Positions 1 to 10,107 of a stretch of DNA of 64,000 nt are shown here, piece after piece. The position numbers were made by a program, and so were the translations under genes. This stretch comes from Acidobacteriota bacterium (lineage in GTDB: Bacteria; Acidobacteriota; Blastocatellia; Pyrinomonadales; Pyrinomonadaceae). The DNA is taken from assembly GCA_016718135.1 (NCBI GenBank), contig JADKEF010000017.1:124001-188000 (forward strand), given 5' to 3'. The notes under the pieces were generated by a model that did no database searches, was not told where the DNA came from, and worked only from the letters and a program-made list of their open reading frames with translations. Numbering within the stretch: position 1 is the stretch's first letter; each line of letters starts with the position of its first letter.

Positions 1-129
1 TCGACCAACCCGGACGAATTCCGTCTTCGTCTCGCCGGTATTCAAAATACTTCTGCCTCATCCCGCGAGGAGATGGAGAAATTAAGTGGCGTAGGAACGA
101 TTACCGAGGTCATCACGCGGGGCGGATAG
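1..129 (+). CDS. C-terminal fragment of a probable PilT-type pilus retraction ATPase
   Basis: The window opens inside a reading frame that ends with TAG at 127-129 and encodes 42 residues. The tail contains STNPDEFRLRLAGI followed by a Ser/Glu-rich stretch, which resembles the extreme C-terminus of PilT-family ATPases, where an N-P-(D/E)-(E/D)-F motif precedes a short tail. All catalytic motifs would lie upstream, outside the window, so the assignment rests on a short and weakly diagnostic segment. A second PilT-like ATPase is present at 59822-61813. An unrelated protein with a similar tail is possible. Confidence 0.4.
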   Translation, partial: STNPDEFRLRLAGIQNTSASSREEMEKLSGVGTITEVITRGG

Positions 130-185
130 GTAACCGGCGGAATCGCCCAAATATATATAAATCAAGGTTTTTCCGCGCTCAAGTC

Positions 186-215
186 TTGACATTAAAGGGC
201 TTGGGCGTGTATTTT
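186..215 (+). promoter_or_regulatory. Sigma70-like promoter with a long leader ahead of rpsA
   Basis: A perfect TTGACA box lies at 186-191 and a TATTTT box at 210-215, with an 18-nt spacer. Transcription from here would give an rpsA leader of about 170 nt. In Escherichia coli, S1 represses its own translation through its leader. Whether this leader works that way is inference; I see no second promoter candidate as good. Confidence 0.5.
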
Positions 216-391
216 TTATGTTTGCCACTACGAGCGGAAGGTTAGGATGACCGTGCAATCGACGTTACTGTTTTTGCATCTGCTTTGAGGATAGCAATCA
301 ACTGATAGCGTGCACGGAACTTCGCCATCTAGCTGTAGCGGTAAAAGCCTATTAGAGAGTAATTTAACAAGGAACTTAAACGTAAACGTAA

Positions 392-2794
392 ATGACAAAC
401 GAGTTAACCCAGGACGCTGAAGGATCGGAAACGATTGAGAAAACAGCGAGCGAACAACCAGAAACGACGACCACAGAAACTGAGGCCGTCTCCACCGAAC
501 CAACTGCAGAAGCTGCCCCGGCCGAGTCCGAACCAGTGGCTGAGATCGTCGAAGCTCCCGTAGCAGAAGCTCTTGCCGAACCGGTCGCCGCTACAGAATC
601 GACTCCCGAACCAGTCGCTGAGGTAGCCCCAACACCCGTAGCCGCTGCTCCTGCCGAACCTGTCGGCGAGGAATCGCAAGCTCCAAACGATATTGATTTT
701 GGTGCGATCCTTGAGCAGTTTGAGCAGGAACAAACCGTCTATCACAATGGCGAGCTGGTCGAAGGCAAAGTCGTCGGCATCACCGACCGCGGTGTTCTGG
801 TTGATTTTGGCTACAAATCGGAAGGGTTTGTTCCGCTTGAAGAATTCACCGACATGTCTGGTGAGATGACTGCAAAGGTCGGCGACGCCGTCGAAGTTGT
901 TATTCGCAGCATTAACTCGGGCGACTCAGCACCGCAGCTTTCACGTTTCGACGCCGTCGGCCGTAAGGTCTGGGACGAGATCGAAGCCGCATTTAATTCG
1001 GAGACACCAGTCACCGGCAAAGTTGTCGACAAGACCAAGGGCGGCCTTCGCATTGATCTCAACGGAATTGAGGCATTTCTGCCAGGGTCGCAGATCGATT
1101 CGCGTCCGATCCGCGGACTCGATTCCTACATCGGTGAAGAGATCGAGGCTCGCGTCATCAAATTCAGCCGCCGACGCAACAATATCGTCCTCTCGCGTAA
1201 GATCCTGACGGACGAAGTGGTCAATGCTCAAAAAGCAGAGACCATGTCCAAGATCGACGTTGGCTATATCGTTGACGGCACCATCAAGAATCTGACCGAG
1301 TACGGTGCATTCGTCGATATCGGCGGCATCGATGGCCTTCTGCACGTCACGGATATGTCGTGGGGCCGCATTCATCACCCTGGCGACCAGTTCGCCGTCG
1401 GTGACAACCTTCAGGTCAAGGTGCTCAAGCTCGACCGAGAGAAAGACAAGATCTCACTCGGCTACAAACAGCTTCAGCCAGATCCTTGGTCGACCGTTGT
1501 CGAGGTTTATCCGGTCAACACCAAGCTTAAAGGCATTGTCTCGTCTGTCACCGAATACGGTGTATTCGTCGAACTCGAGCCTGGGGTCGAAGGCCTCGTT
1601 CACGTATCCGAGATCTCATGGTCACGACGTGCTCAGAGCCCAAAACGTATTTTTAACAAAGGCCAGGAAGTCGAAGTTCAGGTACTCGGCGTCGACACGG
1701 TCGAAAAACGCATCAGCCTCGGCATGAAGCAGTTCCTCGAAAATCCGTGGGACATGGTCGATATCCGATATCCGATCGGTTCGCGTATCACCGGTAAGGT
1801 TCGCAATCTCACCGACTTCGGAGCGTTCATCGAACTCGAAGAAGGCATCGACGGTCTGGTACACGTTTCCGATATTTCGTGGGCCAAAAAGATCAAGCAT
1901 CCGAAAGACGTCTTGAAAAAAGATCAGGAAGTCGAAGCGATCGTCACCTCGATCGACAAACGCGGCCAGCGTCTGTCGCTCTCGATGAAGGACCTTACTC
2001 CAAGCACTTGGGAAGGCTTCGTCGCTACACATCGTGCGGGTGATGTCGTCAAGGGCACGGTTTCGAGATTCACCAACTTCGGCGTATTTGTCGAGCTGGG
2101 CGAGGGACTCGAAGGTTTGTGTCACATCTCAGAGCTTTCCGACGAACGCGTCGAGCGTGCTGAGGATTTTGCGCAGGTCGGCCAGGAGATGGATTTCAAG
2201 ATCCTTCGAATCGAGCCGGCAGATCAGAAGATCGGCCTCTCGCACCGAGCGGTTGGCAAAGAAGATGAAGTTGGCGGCAGCGTCGATACCAAGATGTATT
2301 CGACGGAAGCAAAGGGCGGCATGGCGTCGCTCGGTGAGCTTGCAAATCTGAAATTTGGATCGGCAGCAGAAACCGCCCCAGCCGAAGAAACTCCTAAAGA
2401 AAAGAAGAAGAGCAAGAAAGCTGAGGCTGCTGCTGAAGACGCGGCGGCAGAACCAGAAGCAGAAGCTCCTGTTGAGGAAGCCGCATCTGCGGAAACACCC
2501 GCCGTCGAGACTGCGTCTGCTCCCGAGGCTGAGACCGAAGCGGCTTCCGCTAAAGCGACGGAAGAAATCGCTTCGGAGGTTCCGGCTGACGAAGCACCTG
2601 TCGAGGAGGCTCCAGTAGCCGAGGCTGAAGAATCACCGGTTGAAGAGTCCACCGAGGAAGCCGCTGTTGTAGAAGAAACTGTAGAGGAGCCTGCCGCTGA
2701 GGCTCCTTTCGAAGAAGCAGTAGCTGAGGCAGCTCCGGCTGACGCTGAAACAACTGCTGAAGGCGACGAAGAATCGGAAAAGAAAACTGCTTAG
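392..2794 (+). CDS. rpsA: 30S ribosomal protein S1 with long acidic extensions at both ends
   Basis: Ribosomal protein S1 binds mRNA on the 30S subunit and helps initiation on structured or weak-SD messages. The 800-residue product has six consecutive S1 (OB-fold) repeats, at roughly residues 118-190, 204-272, 290-361, 375-448, 462-535 and 548-622. Repeats 3-6 carry clear cores such as YGAFVDIGGIDGLLHVTDMS and FGVFVELGEGLEGLCHIS. The order (two divergent repeats, then four canonical ones) is that of bacterial S1. The first ~108 residues and last ~165 residues are low-complexity Glu/Ala/Pro/Thr tracts, making it much longer than the usual ~550 residues. An AAGGA lies 18 nt before the ATG, which is long for a Shine-Dalgarno. 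HU follows 60 nt downstream. Confidence 0.95.
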   Translation: MTNELTQDAEGSETIEKTASEQPETTTTETEAVSTEPTAEAAPAESEPVAEIVEAPVAEALAEPVAATESTPEPVAEVAPTPVAAAPAEPVGEESQAPNDIDFGAILEQFEQEQTVYHNGELVEGKVVGITDRGVLVDFGYKSEGFVPLEEFTDMSGEMTAKVGDAVEVVIRSINSGDSAPQLSRFDAVGRKVWDEIEAAFNSETPVTGKVVDKTKGGLRIDLNGIEAFLPGSQIDSRPIRGLDSYIGEEIEARVIKFSRRRNNIVLSRKILTDEVVNAQKAETMSKIDVGYIVDGTIKNLTEYGAFVDIGGIDGLLHVTDMSWGRIHHPGDQFAVGDNLQVKVLKLDREKDKISLGYKQLQPDPWSTVVEVYPVNTKLKGIVSSVTEYGVFVELEPGVEGLVHVSEISWSRRAQSPKRIFNKGQEVEVQVLGVDTVEKRISLGMKQFLENPWDMVDIRYPIGSRITGKVRNLTDFGAFIELEEGIDGLVHVSDISWAKKIKHPKDVLKKDQEVEAIVTSIDKRGQRLSLSMKDLTPSTWEGFVATHRAGDVVKGTVSRFTNFGVFVELGEGLEGLCHISELSDERVERAEDFAQVGQEMDFKILRIEPADQKIGLSHRAVGKEDEVGGSVDTKMYSTEAKGGMASLGELANLKFGSAAETAPAEETPKEKKKSKKAEAAAEDAAAEPEAEAPVEEAASAETPAVETASAPEAETEAASAKATEEIASEVPADEAPVEEAPVAEAEESPVEESTEEAAVVEETVEEPAAEAPFEEAVAEAAPADAETTAEGDEESEKKTA

Positions 2795-2854
2795 TTGTAT
2801 TTGGCTTGATAAAGGGTAATTGGGAAGAACTTCGCCGAGGAGCGAGATAAGACG

Positions 2855-3133
2855 ATGACAAAAGCTGATCTGGTTGAAAAAGTGGCTCAAGAGGCCGACA
2901 TGACCAAAAAAGATGCCGAGCAATTGGTCGAGATCATCTTTGACAGCATTACTGATACCTTGAACAAGGGCGAAAAGATAGAGTTGCGCGGGTTCGGCAG
3001 TTTCAGAGTTCGCCAACGCAATTCGCGTAAAGGACGCAATCCAAAAACCGGCGAGTCAGTCGACATTCCGGCGAAGCGGGTTGCCTATTTCAAACCCGGC
3101 AAAGAGCTCAAAGAGCTGATCAACGGGTCTTAA
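2855..3133 (+). CDS. HU/IHF-family nucleoid DNA-binding protein
   Basis: This 92-residue protein has the normal length and pattern of the HU/IHF family: an N-terminal helical dimerisation part (MTKADLVEKVA...), then the GFGSF turn near residue 48 and the DNA-clamping arm with RKGRNPKTGE and the following hydrophobic-proline stretch. Such dimers bend DNA and organise the nucleoid. GAGG about 15 nt before ATG could be the ribosome-binding site. It lies between rpsA and a HIT-family gene on the same strand, 4 nt before the latter, so co-translation is likely. HU and IHF subtypes cannot be separated by eye. Confidence 0.92.
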   Translation: MTKADLVEKVAQEADMTKKDAEQLVEIIFDSITDTLNKGEKIELRGFGSFRVRQRNSRKGRNPKTGESVDIPAKRVAYFKPGKELKELINGS

Positions 3134-3137
3134 TCAA

Positions 3138-3623
3138 GTGGATGTGCTCTGGAGCCCTTGGAGATACGATTACATAACCGCAGGAAGCTCCGCCAAAACC
3201 AGCGGCTGTGTCTTCTGCGATATTCTAAAAAACTCGGCCAGCGATGAGGAGAATTTTATCCTCAAGCGGGCCGAGTTTAATTTTGTCATTCTGAATATTT
3301 ATCCCTACACCTCCGGTCACCTAATGGTCGTACCGTACGCCCATCTCGATGCTTTGGACAAGGCCGAAAAAGCCGCTACGGATGAGATGATGGATCTCGT
3401 CACGTCTGCTCAGACGGTTATCAGCAAGGTCTACACGCCTGACGGTATCAACCTCGGCATGAACCTCGGCAAAGCCGCCGGTGCGGGCGTAGCGAGTCAC
3501 TACCACATGCACTTGCTTCCCCGCTGGATCGGCGACGTCAATTTCATGACCGCCATCGGCCAGACCCGCACGATTCCCGAGACTCTGACAACAACTTTCG
3601 AGAAACTGAAAGGAAAGATCTAA
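3138..3623 (+). CDS. HIT-family nucleotide hydrolase/phosphorylase
   Basis: The 161-residue product is a histidine-triad (HIT) protein. The triad HYHMHLLPRW near residue 125 supplies the H-x-H-x-H nucleotide-phosphate site, and an N-terminal CVFC pair near residue 24 is typical of the branch often annotated as Ap4A phosphorylase-like. HIT enzymes cleave or transfer nucleoside phosphates such as AMP conjugates; the natural substrate here is unknown. The start is GTG at 3138, only 4 nt after the HU stop, and it gives the conserved N-terminus (LWSPWR), which supports this choice. A strong palindrome follows the stop. Confidence 0.9.
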   Translation: MDVLWSPWRYDYITAGSSAKTSGCVFCDILKNSASDEENFILKRAEFNFVILNIYPYTSGHLMVVPYAHLDALDKAEKAATDEMMDLVTSAQTVISKVYTPDGINLGMNLGKAAGAGVASHYHMHLLPRWIGDVNFMTAIGQTRTIPETLTTTFEKLKGKI

Positions 3624-3630
3624 GAAGGAC

Positions 3631-3708
3631 GTTAACCGCGAAAGGACGCTAAAGTGAAGAAATTCGAATTTCTCTTTTTAGCGTCCTTTCGCGTTTTTCG
3701 CGGTTAAC
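3631..3708. repeat. Long palindromic element between convergent genes (terminator-like)
   Basis: The left arm at 3631-3653 carries GTTAACCGCG then AAAGGACGCTAAA. The right arm is split: TTTAGCGTCCTTTCGCG at 3677-3693, then TTTTT, then CGCGGTTAAC at 3699-3708. Both parts of the left arm therefore find a perfect partner. The centre holds a perfect 16-bp palindrome, AGAAATTCGAATTTCT (3658-3673). It separates HIT (+) from a convergent gene (-) and could terminate both transcripts. The CGCnAAG-type unit recurs in two other palindromes of this window (10022-10107 and 39022-39096). Confidence 0.75.
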
Positions 3709-3712
3709 CCTC

Positions 3713-4153
3713 TTACAAAGTCGATTCGATCTTAGGAACGACGATGTACGCGGCGAGTAGATTTAAGAAGATCAGCCCGGTGCAGACTATCGGCGGCAGA
3801 AAAGTGAAAACTGTCATCACCACAAAGATCGCACCAAAGATGATCACGTTTATCCCGATCATCCCTTTCATAATGTTCGGCTCGGTGTGCTTGATCATCA
3901 GGTAACCGAGCGTCAGGCCACCGAGCAGACATAAAAACGAGAAGCACGAACTCAGCGCGGTCATCAGATTGCCAAACGACGGGTGAAATCCAGCACCGGC
4001 ATCCATGCGGTAAGTTGTGACTAGTTCGATCAACTGTCGTTCAGTTTCGTTCGCCGGTTCGAGCTTTACGAAAAGACTGATCGCATGAAACGCCGCCGTC
4101 AATAACATAAAGATCACCGCCGCCGAAAGCCAGAATGTGTAACGTCTCAACAT
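3713..4153 (-). CDS. Small four-helix membrane protein of unknown function
   Basis: This 146-residue product has four hydrophobic segments, at about residues 8-28, 62-84, 93-115 and 117-138, with a short soluble loop of about 30 residues between the first and second. I do not recognise the family. It starts 5 nt after the end of the PgpH-like gene and is probably the last gene of an hflX-pgpH-like operon. It ends next to the long palindrome at 3631-3708. Confidence 0.7.
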   Translation of the reverse strand: MLRRYTFWLSAAVIFMLLTAAFHAISLFVKLEPANETERQLIELVTTYRMDAGAGFHPSFGNLMTALSSCFSFLCLLGGLTLGYLMIKHTEPNIMKGMIGINVIIFGAIFVVMTVFTFLPPIVCTGLIFLNLLAAYIVVPKIESTL

Positions 4154-4158
4154 ATTAT

Positions 4159-6603
4159 CTAGTCGGCCGCCGAGGCTCTTCGCGGTTCGTGCGAATGGTC
4201 GATCGCTTCATCTTCGATCTCGCCGCCGGGCGACACGGGGATGTCTGCGGGATCGAGGTACTTAAAGCCACGCTCCTCAGTCGGGGTGATGCTGAGTTGA
4301 GGATCGGATATCCGGAACTGGCCTGAATTCGGCGGTACGTAACCGGGATAATCGACGCGCGAGTGATAGATAGCGACGAGCGATTTGATCATTGATTCGC
4401 GGATCTGAGTTAACTCTCGCAGTGTCAAGTCGCACTCGCCCAACTGGTCGTCCGCTAGAATTGCATCGATGATCTTGGTCACGATAAACCGGATATTCTC
4501 AGGCGTCGGTTCCGCCAAGGATCTCGCCGCGGCTTCGCACGAGTCGGCGATCATCATGATGGCGGCCTCTTTGAATTGCGGCCGCGGCCCCGGATATCGA
4601 AAATCGTTTTCTGACACTTCACTCGGATCGCGAGCCTCCGCCTGAGCCTTCTTTAAGAAGTAATGCAGGGTACGGGTGCCGTGATGCTGCGGGATGAAAT
4701 CGATGATCCTCTGCGGCAAACCCATCTCGCGGGCGAGCTTGGTGCCGTAGGTCACGTGGCTAATGATGATCTTCGCGCTCTGAGCAGGTTTTAGCCGATC
4801 ATGTGGATTCTTGTTCTGCTGATTCTCGACGAAGTGCTCAGGTGCCGCCGTTTTGCCGATATCATGATACAGAGCTCCGATACGTGCGAGCAAACCATTG
4901 CCGCCGACAACGCGACAGGCCTCTTCCGCAAGCTGTCCGACAGCGTGCGAATGCTGGTTTGTTCCCGGTGCTCGCAGAGCAAGCTGTCCAAGCACGGGAA
5001 GATCCGCGTTCGACAACTCCAGCAGCTTTACGTCGGTCAGGATCCCAAAAAAAGTCTCGCAGAGAGGCAGCAATACAGCCGTGACAGCCGCCGTGATTAT
5101 TCCGCTCGCCAAACCGCAGGCAATCGCGAGAAGTATCGTATTCAAGATAAATGGCTGCTGTGTGAATGCGATGATCGCAATTGCTAAGACCGCACTTGCC
5201 CCACCGATCATTCCGCCCGCGAGCGTGACCGTCTGTCGGCTACGATATCGCCCGATGCCATAAACTGCGACGGACGATACCAACGCCGCAAACACAACAA
5301 ACTCAAGCCCCCGCGGTGCGAGAAACCCGGCTATGAGAGCGTTAAGCAAACCGGTAAACAAAGCGGTTGGCCGGTCAGCGAGCAACGTCATCAACAAGCT
5401 TCCCGTCGCAAACGGGATCGCAAATCCCCACAGCATCGGATCGTTCATGGGCGCTTTGACATTTTGCAGAGCGGTAAAGTCCGCCAGGCGAAAACAAATC
5501 GCCACCATTGCGGTCTGAACAACAACGATAAATCCCAAAAGAGCGAACGTTTTCTCCGATGACAGAGCCAGACGTGGCAGGATTCCCCTGTGCTGTATGA
5601 ATTTCCATGCGACCCAGAAGAGTCCGATGACGAGCAGTAGAACGCCGAAAAATCGATTGATCGTCCGCGACGATGAAGCATAGCTACGAACTGCGGCAAT
5701 ACGCACAAGTACGTCCGGCGTTACGATGCCGCCTTCGTCAACTATCTTTTGACCGCGTTTGAGCGAAATTGTTTGTGATTGCGTATTGTCGATCGCCTGT
5801 TGTTTTGCAGTTTCCGTTGCGACGCTGTCGAATGAAATGCTTGGCTCGACCAGTATCTCTGCCGCAGAATAAAAAGCGTCGATCTCCTTTGCGGAGAGGC
5901 TTCTGACGCCGTTCAGTCGTGTCCGCAATTTCTCACGGGCCGTCGAAAGAGCTACCCAATTGCTCTCGGGCATGGAGACATTCGTTCGCAGATTTGGCTT
6001 TGAACGATCAAAGACAGCGACCTCGTTCTGAAAATACTGCTTCTCGGAATCGTCGTAAATATAACCGCTCGCGCTTTCTCGTAAAGCACTTTGGACAGCG
6101 TCGAGCTCGTTACGGCTAAACTGGCGGGCGGCGAATATCTTCCCAACATCAGGCCCGCCCGCACCTGTCCAGCGAGGTTCCGCACGTGAATCACTATTCG
6201 CATTCTTCGCGGCAGGCTCGCGATTACGTTGCATTTTTTCCCACGACGAGAGAAAGCCCTGCACAGCTTGATCGGCTTTGTTCGATTCAAACCGGAAGAT
6301 CGGCTTGATGGCTTCCTTGGCTTCGTTCTTGAGACGTTCCGATTCTTCAGGATCGACGAAGTAGATGTCGGCCGGCGAGATAATACTTTCGCGGGCGACA
6401 TCACCTTCTTTATACGCCTGATCGCTGCCGCCACGCCAGAACGGATTGTGTATCAGAAATGTTGTAACGATGCACAAAAATGCAAAGCCGAACCAGAACC
6501 GCTGCCGTTCCGAAAGGCGTGCGAAAGGCTTTGCCGCCATTTCGGCAAGCCATTTTCGCCACTCGGTCACGGGCGATCTGATGTCTCGTATTCGCTTGCT
6601 CAT
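4159..6603 (-). CDS. pgpH: 7TM-HD cyclic-dinucleotide phosphodiesterase (PgpH/YqfF family)
   Basis: The 814-residue protein has the architecture of the 7TM-HD family: an N-terminal membrane helix (about residues 38-55), a large extracytoplasmic 7TMR-HDED domain (to about 310), a block of seven membrane helices (about 320-530) and a C-terminal cytoplasmic HD domain with [11 protein letters not shown] and LYHDIGKT. Members studied in Listeria hydrolyse c-di-AMP. The HD metal ligands are visible, so the enzyme should be active; c-di-AMP as substrate is inferred from the family. Its ATG overlaps the hflX stop codon (ATGA at 6603-6600), indicating translational coupling. Confidence 0.9.
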   Translation of the reverse strand: MSKRIRDIRSPVTEWRKWLAEMAAKPFARLSERQRFWFGFAFLCIVTTFLIHNPFWRGGSDQAYKEGDVARESIISPADIYFVDPEESERLKNEAKEAIKPIFRFESNKADQAVQGFLSSWEKMQRNREPAAKNANSDSRAEPRWTGAGGPDVGKIFAARQFSRNELDAVQSALRESASGYIYDDSEKQYFQNEVAVFDRSKPNLRTNVSMPESNWVALSTAREKLRTRLNGVRSLSAKEIDAFYSAAEILVEPSISFDSVATETAKQQAIDNTQSQTISLKRGQKIVDEGGIVTPDVLVRIAAVRSYASSSRTINRFFGVLLLVIGLFWVAWKFIQHRGILPRLALSSEKTFALLGFIVVVQTAMVAICFRLADFTALQNVKAPMNDPMLWGFAIPFATGSLLMTLLADRPTALFTGLLNALIAGFLAPRGLEFVVFAALVSSVAVYGIGRYRSRQTVTLAGGMIGGASAVLAIAIIAFTQQPFILNTILLAIACGLASGIITAAVTAVLLPLCETFFGILTDVKLLELSNADLPVLGQLALRAPGTNQHSHAVGQLAEEACRVVGGNGLLARIGALYHDIGKTAAPEHFVENQQNKNPHDRLKPAQSAKIIISHVTYGTKLAREMGLPQRIIDFIPQHHGTRTLHYFLKKAQAEARDPSEVSENDFRYPGPRPQFKEAAIMMIADSCEAAARSLAEPTPENIRFIVTKIIDAILADDQLGECDLTLRELTQIRESMIKSLVAIYHSRVDYPGYVPPNSGQFRISDPQLSITPTEERGFKYLDPADIPVSPGGEIEDEAIDHSHEPRRASAAD

Positions 6604-8249
6604 TGTGCGGTCGCGAAGTGGGCGTCCAGCGAAGTTTCCTGGCCGATGGCCTCACCGACCATCTCGACCATCGGACGTAAACTTTCGCGTTTGATAGCTG
6701 AAATTGCCACGCATTGTGCACCGCTGTCAAGCGTGATCTGACGCATTAGAGTCTCGATCTCACTCGCGGCAAGCAGGTCGGTCTTATTCAAAACGATCAA
6801 TTGCGGTATGTCTCCGAAATGAAGATCGCTCGTGATCTTATCCACCGAGGCGATTTGCTGCAACACACGCGGATTCGAAGCGTCAACAACATGGATCAAA
6901 AGGTCGCTGTCTGCGATCTCCTCGAGTGTCGCCCGAAACGCCGTCAAAAGCGTATCCGGCAGATCCCGAATAAATCCTACAGTGTCATTGATGATCACTT
7001 CCTGATCGTACGGCAAACGAAGACGCCGTGAGGTCGGGTCGAGCGTCGCGAACATCTTCTTTTCAGCGTACACGGTCGATTGCGTCAACTGATTGAGCAG
7101 CGTGGACTTGCCCGCATTTGTGTAACCAACGAGCGAGATGATCGGCAGGTGTTTCTCAACGCGTTTCTTACGACGCTCCTGACGCTGGTGGCCGAGATTA
7201 TCGACCTGCTTTTCGAGCATCGCGATACGGTCGCGGACCCGTCGACGATCCGTTTCCAATTTCGTCTCGCCCGGCCCGCGTCCGCCGATTCCACCCGCAA
7301 GTCTTGAGAATGCTGAGTTTTGGCCAATGACCAATCGAGGCAATAGATATTTGAGCTGTGCCAGCTCAACTTGCAGTTTACCTTCACGGGACTGTGCCCG
7401 CTGAGCGAAAATATCGAGTATCAATTGCGGACGGTCGATGACCTTGAGCTCGGTCGCCTCGCTCAGAACACGCACCTGCGTCGGCGAAAGCTCAGCATCA
7501 AAAATGATCAGGTCCGCACCCAAACGCATTGACCTTATCAACAGGTCATCAAGTTTGCCCTTACCGAGCAATGTTTTCGGATCGATCTTCGGTCGACGCT
7601 GGATGATGGTGTCGAGGATGACGACATCTGCCGACTCGGCAAGCTCTTTCAATTCTGCGAGCGACTCTGCCTCATCATCCATATCGCCGGTCGTTACTCC
7701 GACGAGAATAGCACGCTCGCCTCCGGTGTTCCGCGTCTTGGCTGTAAGACGAATGCGTGCCATTTCGTCTTCTAGCGATTCGATCAGAGCAGCAAAGTCC
7801 GTATCGAGATGTGCTGGAATCGCGGGTTCGAGATATTCGTAAGGCGTAACTTCGGCCTCAAGGCCGTGAGGTTGTTCGTTGCCAGCACCGTTTCTGCCCG
7901 CATCCGGCACGAGGTGGGCCGAGTAGACCAATCCCGGCAAGCCGTCCTTTCGATCGACCTGAATGATCGACATCAGATCGAGCCGGAGCAATGCGAGGTC
8001 GGTGAGGTCGTCCTGCGTCAGCTTTTCACCAAGCAGATGCGTGTGAACGCACCTCAGACCGCGAAAACGGTCTTCCGACACACGAGCTCGACCGAAATCC
8101 GGTAGCTCTATCTGCTTCGCCGTGCCGACCATGACGTATTCGACCTGGCCCTTGCGATTAAGCAAAACGCCGATCTGCCGCCCCGTCTCGTGCGAAAGCT
8201 CGGACATCTGACGGGCAAGCTCAGGCGATACGATCTGATCCTGAGCCAC
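6600..8249 (-). CDS. hflX: GTPase HflX, long form; real start probably upstream
   Basis: HflX is a ribosome-associated GTPase that splits or rescues stalled ribosomes. The 549 residues from the GTG at 8249 hold the N-terminal HflX domain, the Gly-rich linker ([17 protein letters not shown]), then the G domain with GYTNAGKST (G1), DTVGF (G3) and NKTD (G4). An extra ~150-residue N-terminal domain marks the long HflX form. The frame stays open upstream and encodes [19 protein letters not shown], which matches the expected start of long HflX proteins, but contains no ATG, GTG or TTG before the stop at about 8349. Initiation at ATT 8336, or a base error beside the poly-G tract, would explain this. 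The stop overlaps the pgpH start. Confidence 0.92.
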   Translation of the reverse strand: MAQDQIVSPELARQMSELSHETGRQIGVLLNRKGQVEYVMVGTAKQIELPDFGRARVSEDRFRGLRCVHTHLLGEKLTQDDLTDLALLRLDLMSIIQVDRKDGLPGLVYSAHLVPDAGRNGAGNEQPHGLEAEVTPYEYLEPAIPAHLDTDFAALIESLEDEMARIRLTAKTRNTGGERAILVGVTTGDMDDEAESLAELKELAESADVVILDTIIQRRPKIDPKTLLGKGKLDDLLIRSMRLGADLIIFDAELSPTQVRVLSEATELKVIDRPQLILDIFAQRAQSREGKLQVELAQLKYLLPRLVIGQNSAFSRLAGGIGGRGPGETKLETDRRRVRDRIAMLEKQVDNLGHQRQERRKKRVEKHLPIISLVGYTNAGKSTLLNQLTQSTVYAEKKMFATLDPTSRRLRLPYDQEVIINDTVGFIRDLPDTLLTAFRATLEEIADSDLLIHVVDASNPRVLQQIASVDKITSDLHFGDIPQLIVLNKTDLLAASEIETLMRQITLDSGAQCVAISAIKRESLRPMVEMVGEAIGQETSLDAHFATAQ

Positions 8250-8393
8250 ACGCCGGGTGCCGAGCTTCTCGATACGCCGAAGTTGATTCTGTTTTAAGCC
8301 GCGGGTAAACCCGTGAACGTTACTGATAAGCCAAATCCCCCGCCTAGATTATACCAAACATAGTGTTCGAAACCGTGATTATCCTGTCTCGAA

Positions 8394-8905
<512 letters not shown>

Positions 8906-8955
8906 AAAAGCGCGATCCGGAATATTGGAAAACCCGCGTCTATCCAGACTGATCT

Positions 8956-9942
8956 TTATTCCTTCTCCATCAACGCCTCATACTCGCCGGTCTCGACATA
9001 TTCCAGCACCTCAGCGACTCGCCAGATCGGGAATGGGTGCGAGAGGCCTGAGTTCATCACGTCGGCCCAGAAGCGGTCGAGGCGGCTTTCGTCGTAGTTC
9101 TTTTTGAACTCGCGGCCTTGCTCGAGGAAGAGATCGTAGTCGATCTTTGAGGCAAAAGTGCCGCCGGCGAGCTTCATCATCGTACGGCCGATGACATGCG
9201 GGTCCTGCACAACTAGCAGAGCGGCCCGGTCGCAGGACAGCTCGGCCTGGCGAGACCAATTAAGCAAAGCACTTGCCAGGCCCATTGAGACAATAAGCTT
9301 GATTATCTCCGAACCTGGGATCAGCCGTGCGATCGAAACATTTATCAGAGCCTCTATCAAACGTGCCGCCGTCAGATAAAGTACGTGTTCCGCATGAATA
9401 TGCCCAACCTCGTGTGCGAGAACGGCTAGTGTTTCCTCGTCATTCAGCCGCTCGATCAACGCCGAATGCAGGACAATTATCGGTTTCTCCACACCACCGG
9501 TGAAGGCATTTACGATCGGATTCTGCTGTAGGTAAAGGTCTGGCTTTTCAACGCCGAGGGTGTTGCAAGCGATCTCGAGTTTGGCGTACAGGTCTGGGCA
9601 CTGGTTCGGCGTGACCTTGACCGCACTGGCCATGAACATCACGCGGATCGCCGATTCGCCAGTCCATTCGAGCAACTTCTTTAACGCACTATCGACTCCA
9701 GGTATTGCCTTGACCGCCGCCAAGGCTTTCTTGTCGAGCGGGTGAACGTAGTCGTTCTTGTGCAGATTCGCAAACTTCTTATGCGGCTCGTTCGACAGCG
9801 GCAGCTTACAGCGGCCGCAGTTCGCTTCGCCGTTCACGTAGTCCGGCTTTACCGCATTCTTCTGTCCACAAAAGCGGCAAGTGACCGAATGGCCTTTCAT
9901 TGGTGTCGTCGACTCGTCAGCGTCTGGGCGTTTTCTTGGCAT
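8956..9942 (-). CDS. M48-family zinc metallopeptidase with N-terminal zinc ribbon
   Basis: The 328-residue protein contains HEVGHIHAEH near residue 176, the HExxH zinc site of M48 peptidases (Ste24/HtpX type), with a probable third ligand in AELSCDRAAL about 55 residues later. Two hydrophobic segments (about 190-225) would anchor it. The N-terminus has two CxxC pairs (CRFC and CGRC, residues 22-45), a zinc-ribbon pattern like that of thioredoxin-2. The M48 fold with a ribbon suggests a membrane protease with an added metal-binding or redox module; the substrate is unknown. No Shine-Dalgarno is evident before the ATG at 9942. It stands alone between the poly-G stretch and a palindrome. Confidence 0.85.
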   Translation of the reverse strand: MPRKRPDADESTTPMKGHSVTCRFCGQKNAVKPDYVNGEANCGRCKLPLSNEPHKKFANLHKNDYVHPLDKKALAAVKAIPGVDSALKKLLEWTGESAIRVMFMASAVKVTPNQCPDLYAKLEIACNTLGVEKPDLYLQQNPIVNAFTGGVEKPIIVLHSALIERLNDEETLAVLAHEVGHIHAEHVLYLTAARLIEALINVSIARLIPGSEIIKLIVSMGLASALLNWSRQAELSCDRAALLVVQDPHVIGRTMMKLAGGTFASKIDYDLFLEQGREFKKNYDESRLDRFWADVMNSGLSHPFPIWRVAEVLEYVETGEYEALMEKE

Positions 9943-10021
9943 AAGGTGATTTTAATGATTGGCGTAAGCTTTAGCTAGAGAGAAGAACGAATATAGTGCA
10001 GAAAAGTTGCGGGAGTCAGAA

Positions 10022-10107
10022 TGTAAACGCCGAGATCGCAGAGAAAAGATGGGATTAGCCAGATCAGAATTCCTATCTCCGCGTTCTCAGCGATCTCTGC
10101 GTTTAAA
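10022..10107. repeat. Palindromic intergenic element with 24-nt arms
   Basis: The arms at 10022-10045 and 10084-10107 are complementary with about three mismatches; their shared core is AAACGC-GAGATCGC-GAGAA. The right arm overlaps the rlmD stop codon (10105-10103), so the element may end that transcript. It has the same CGCnnAG texture as the palindromes at 3631 and 39022. Confidence 0.7.

Noticed and set aside
897..2652. Frames on both strands inside rpsA
   Set aside because: They overlap the well-supported S1 repeats and have no recognisable domain.
4801..5518. Plus-strand frames inside the 7TM-HD gene
   Set aside because: Antisense to conserved membrane helices and HD motifs; arginine- and serine-rich composition typical of shadow frames.
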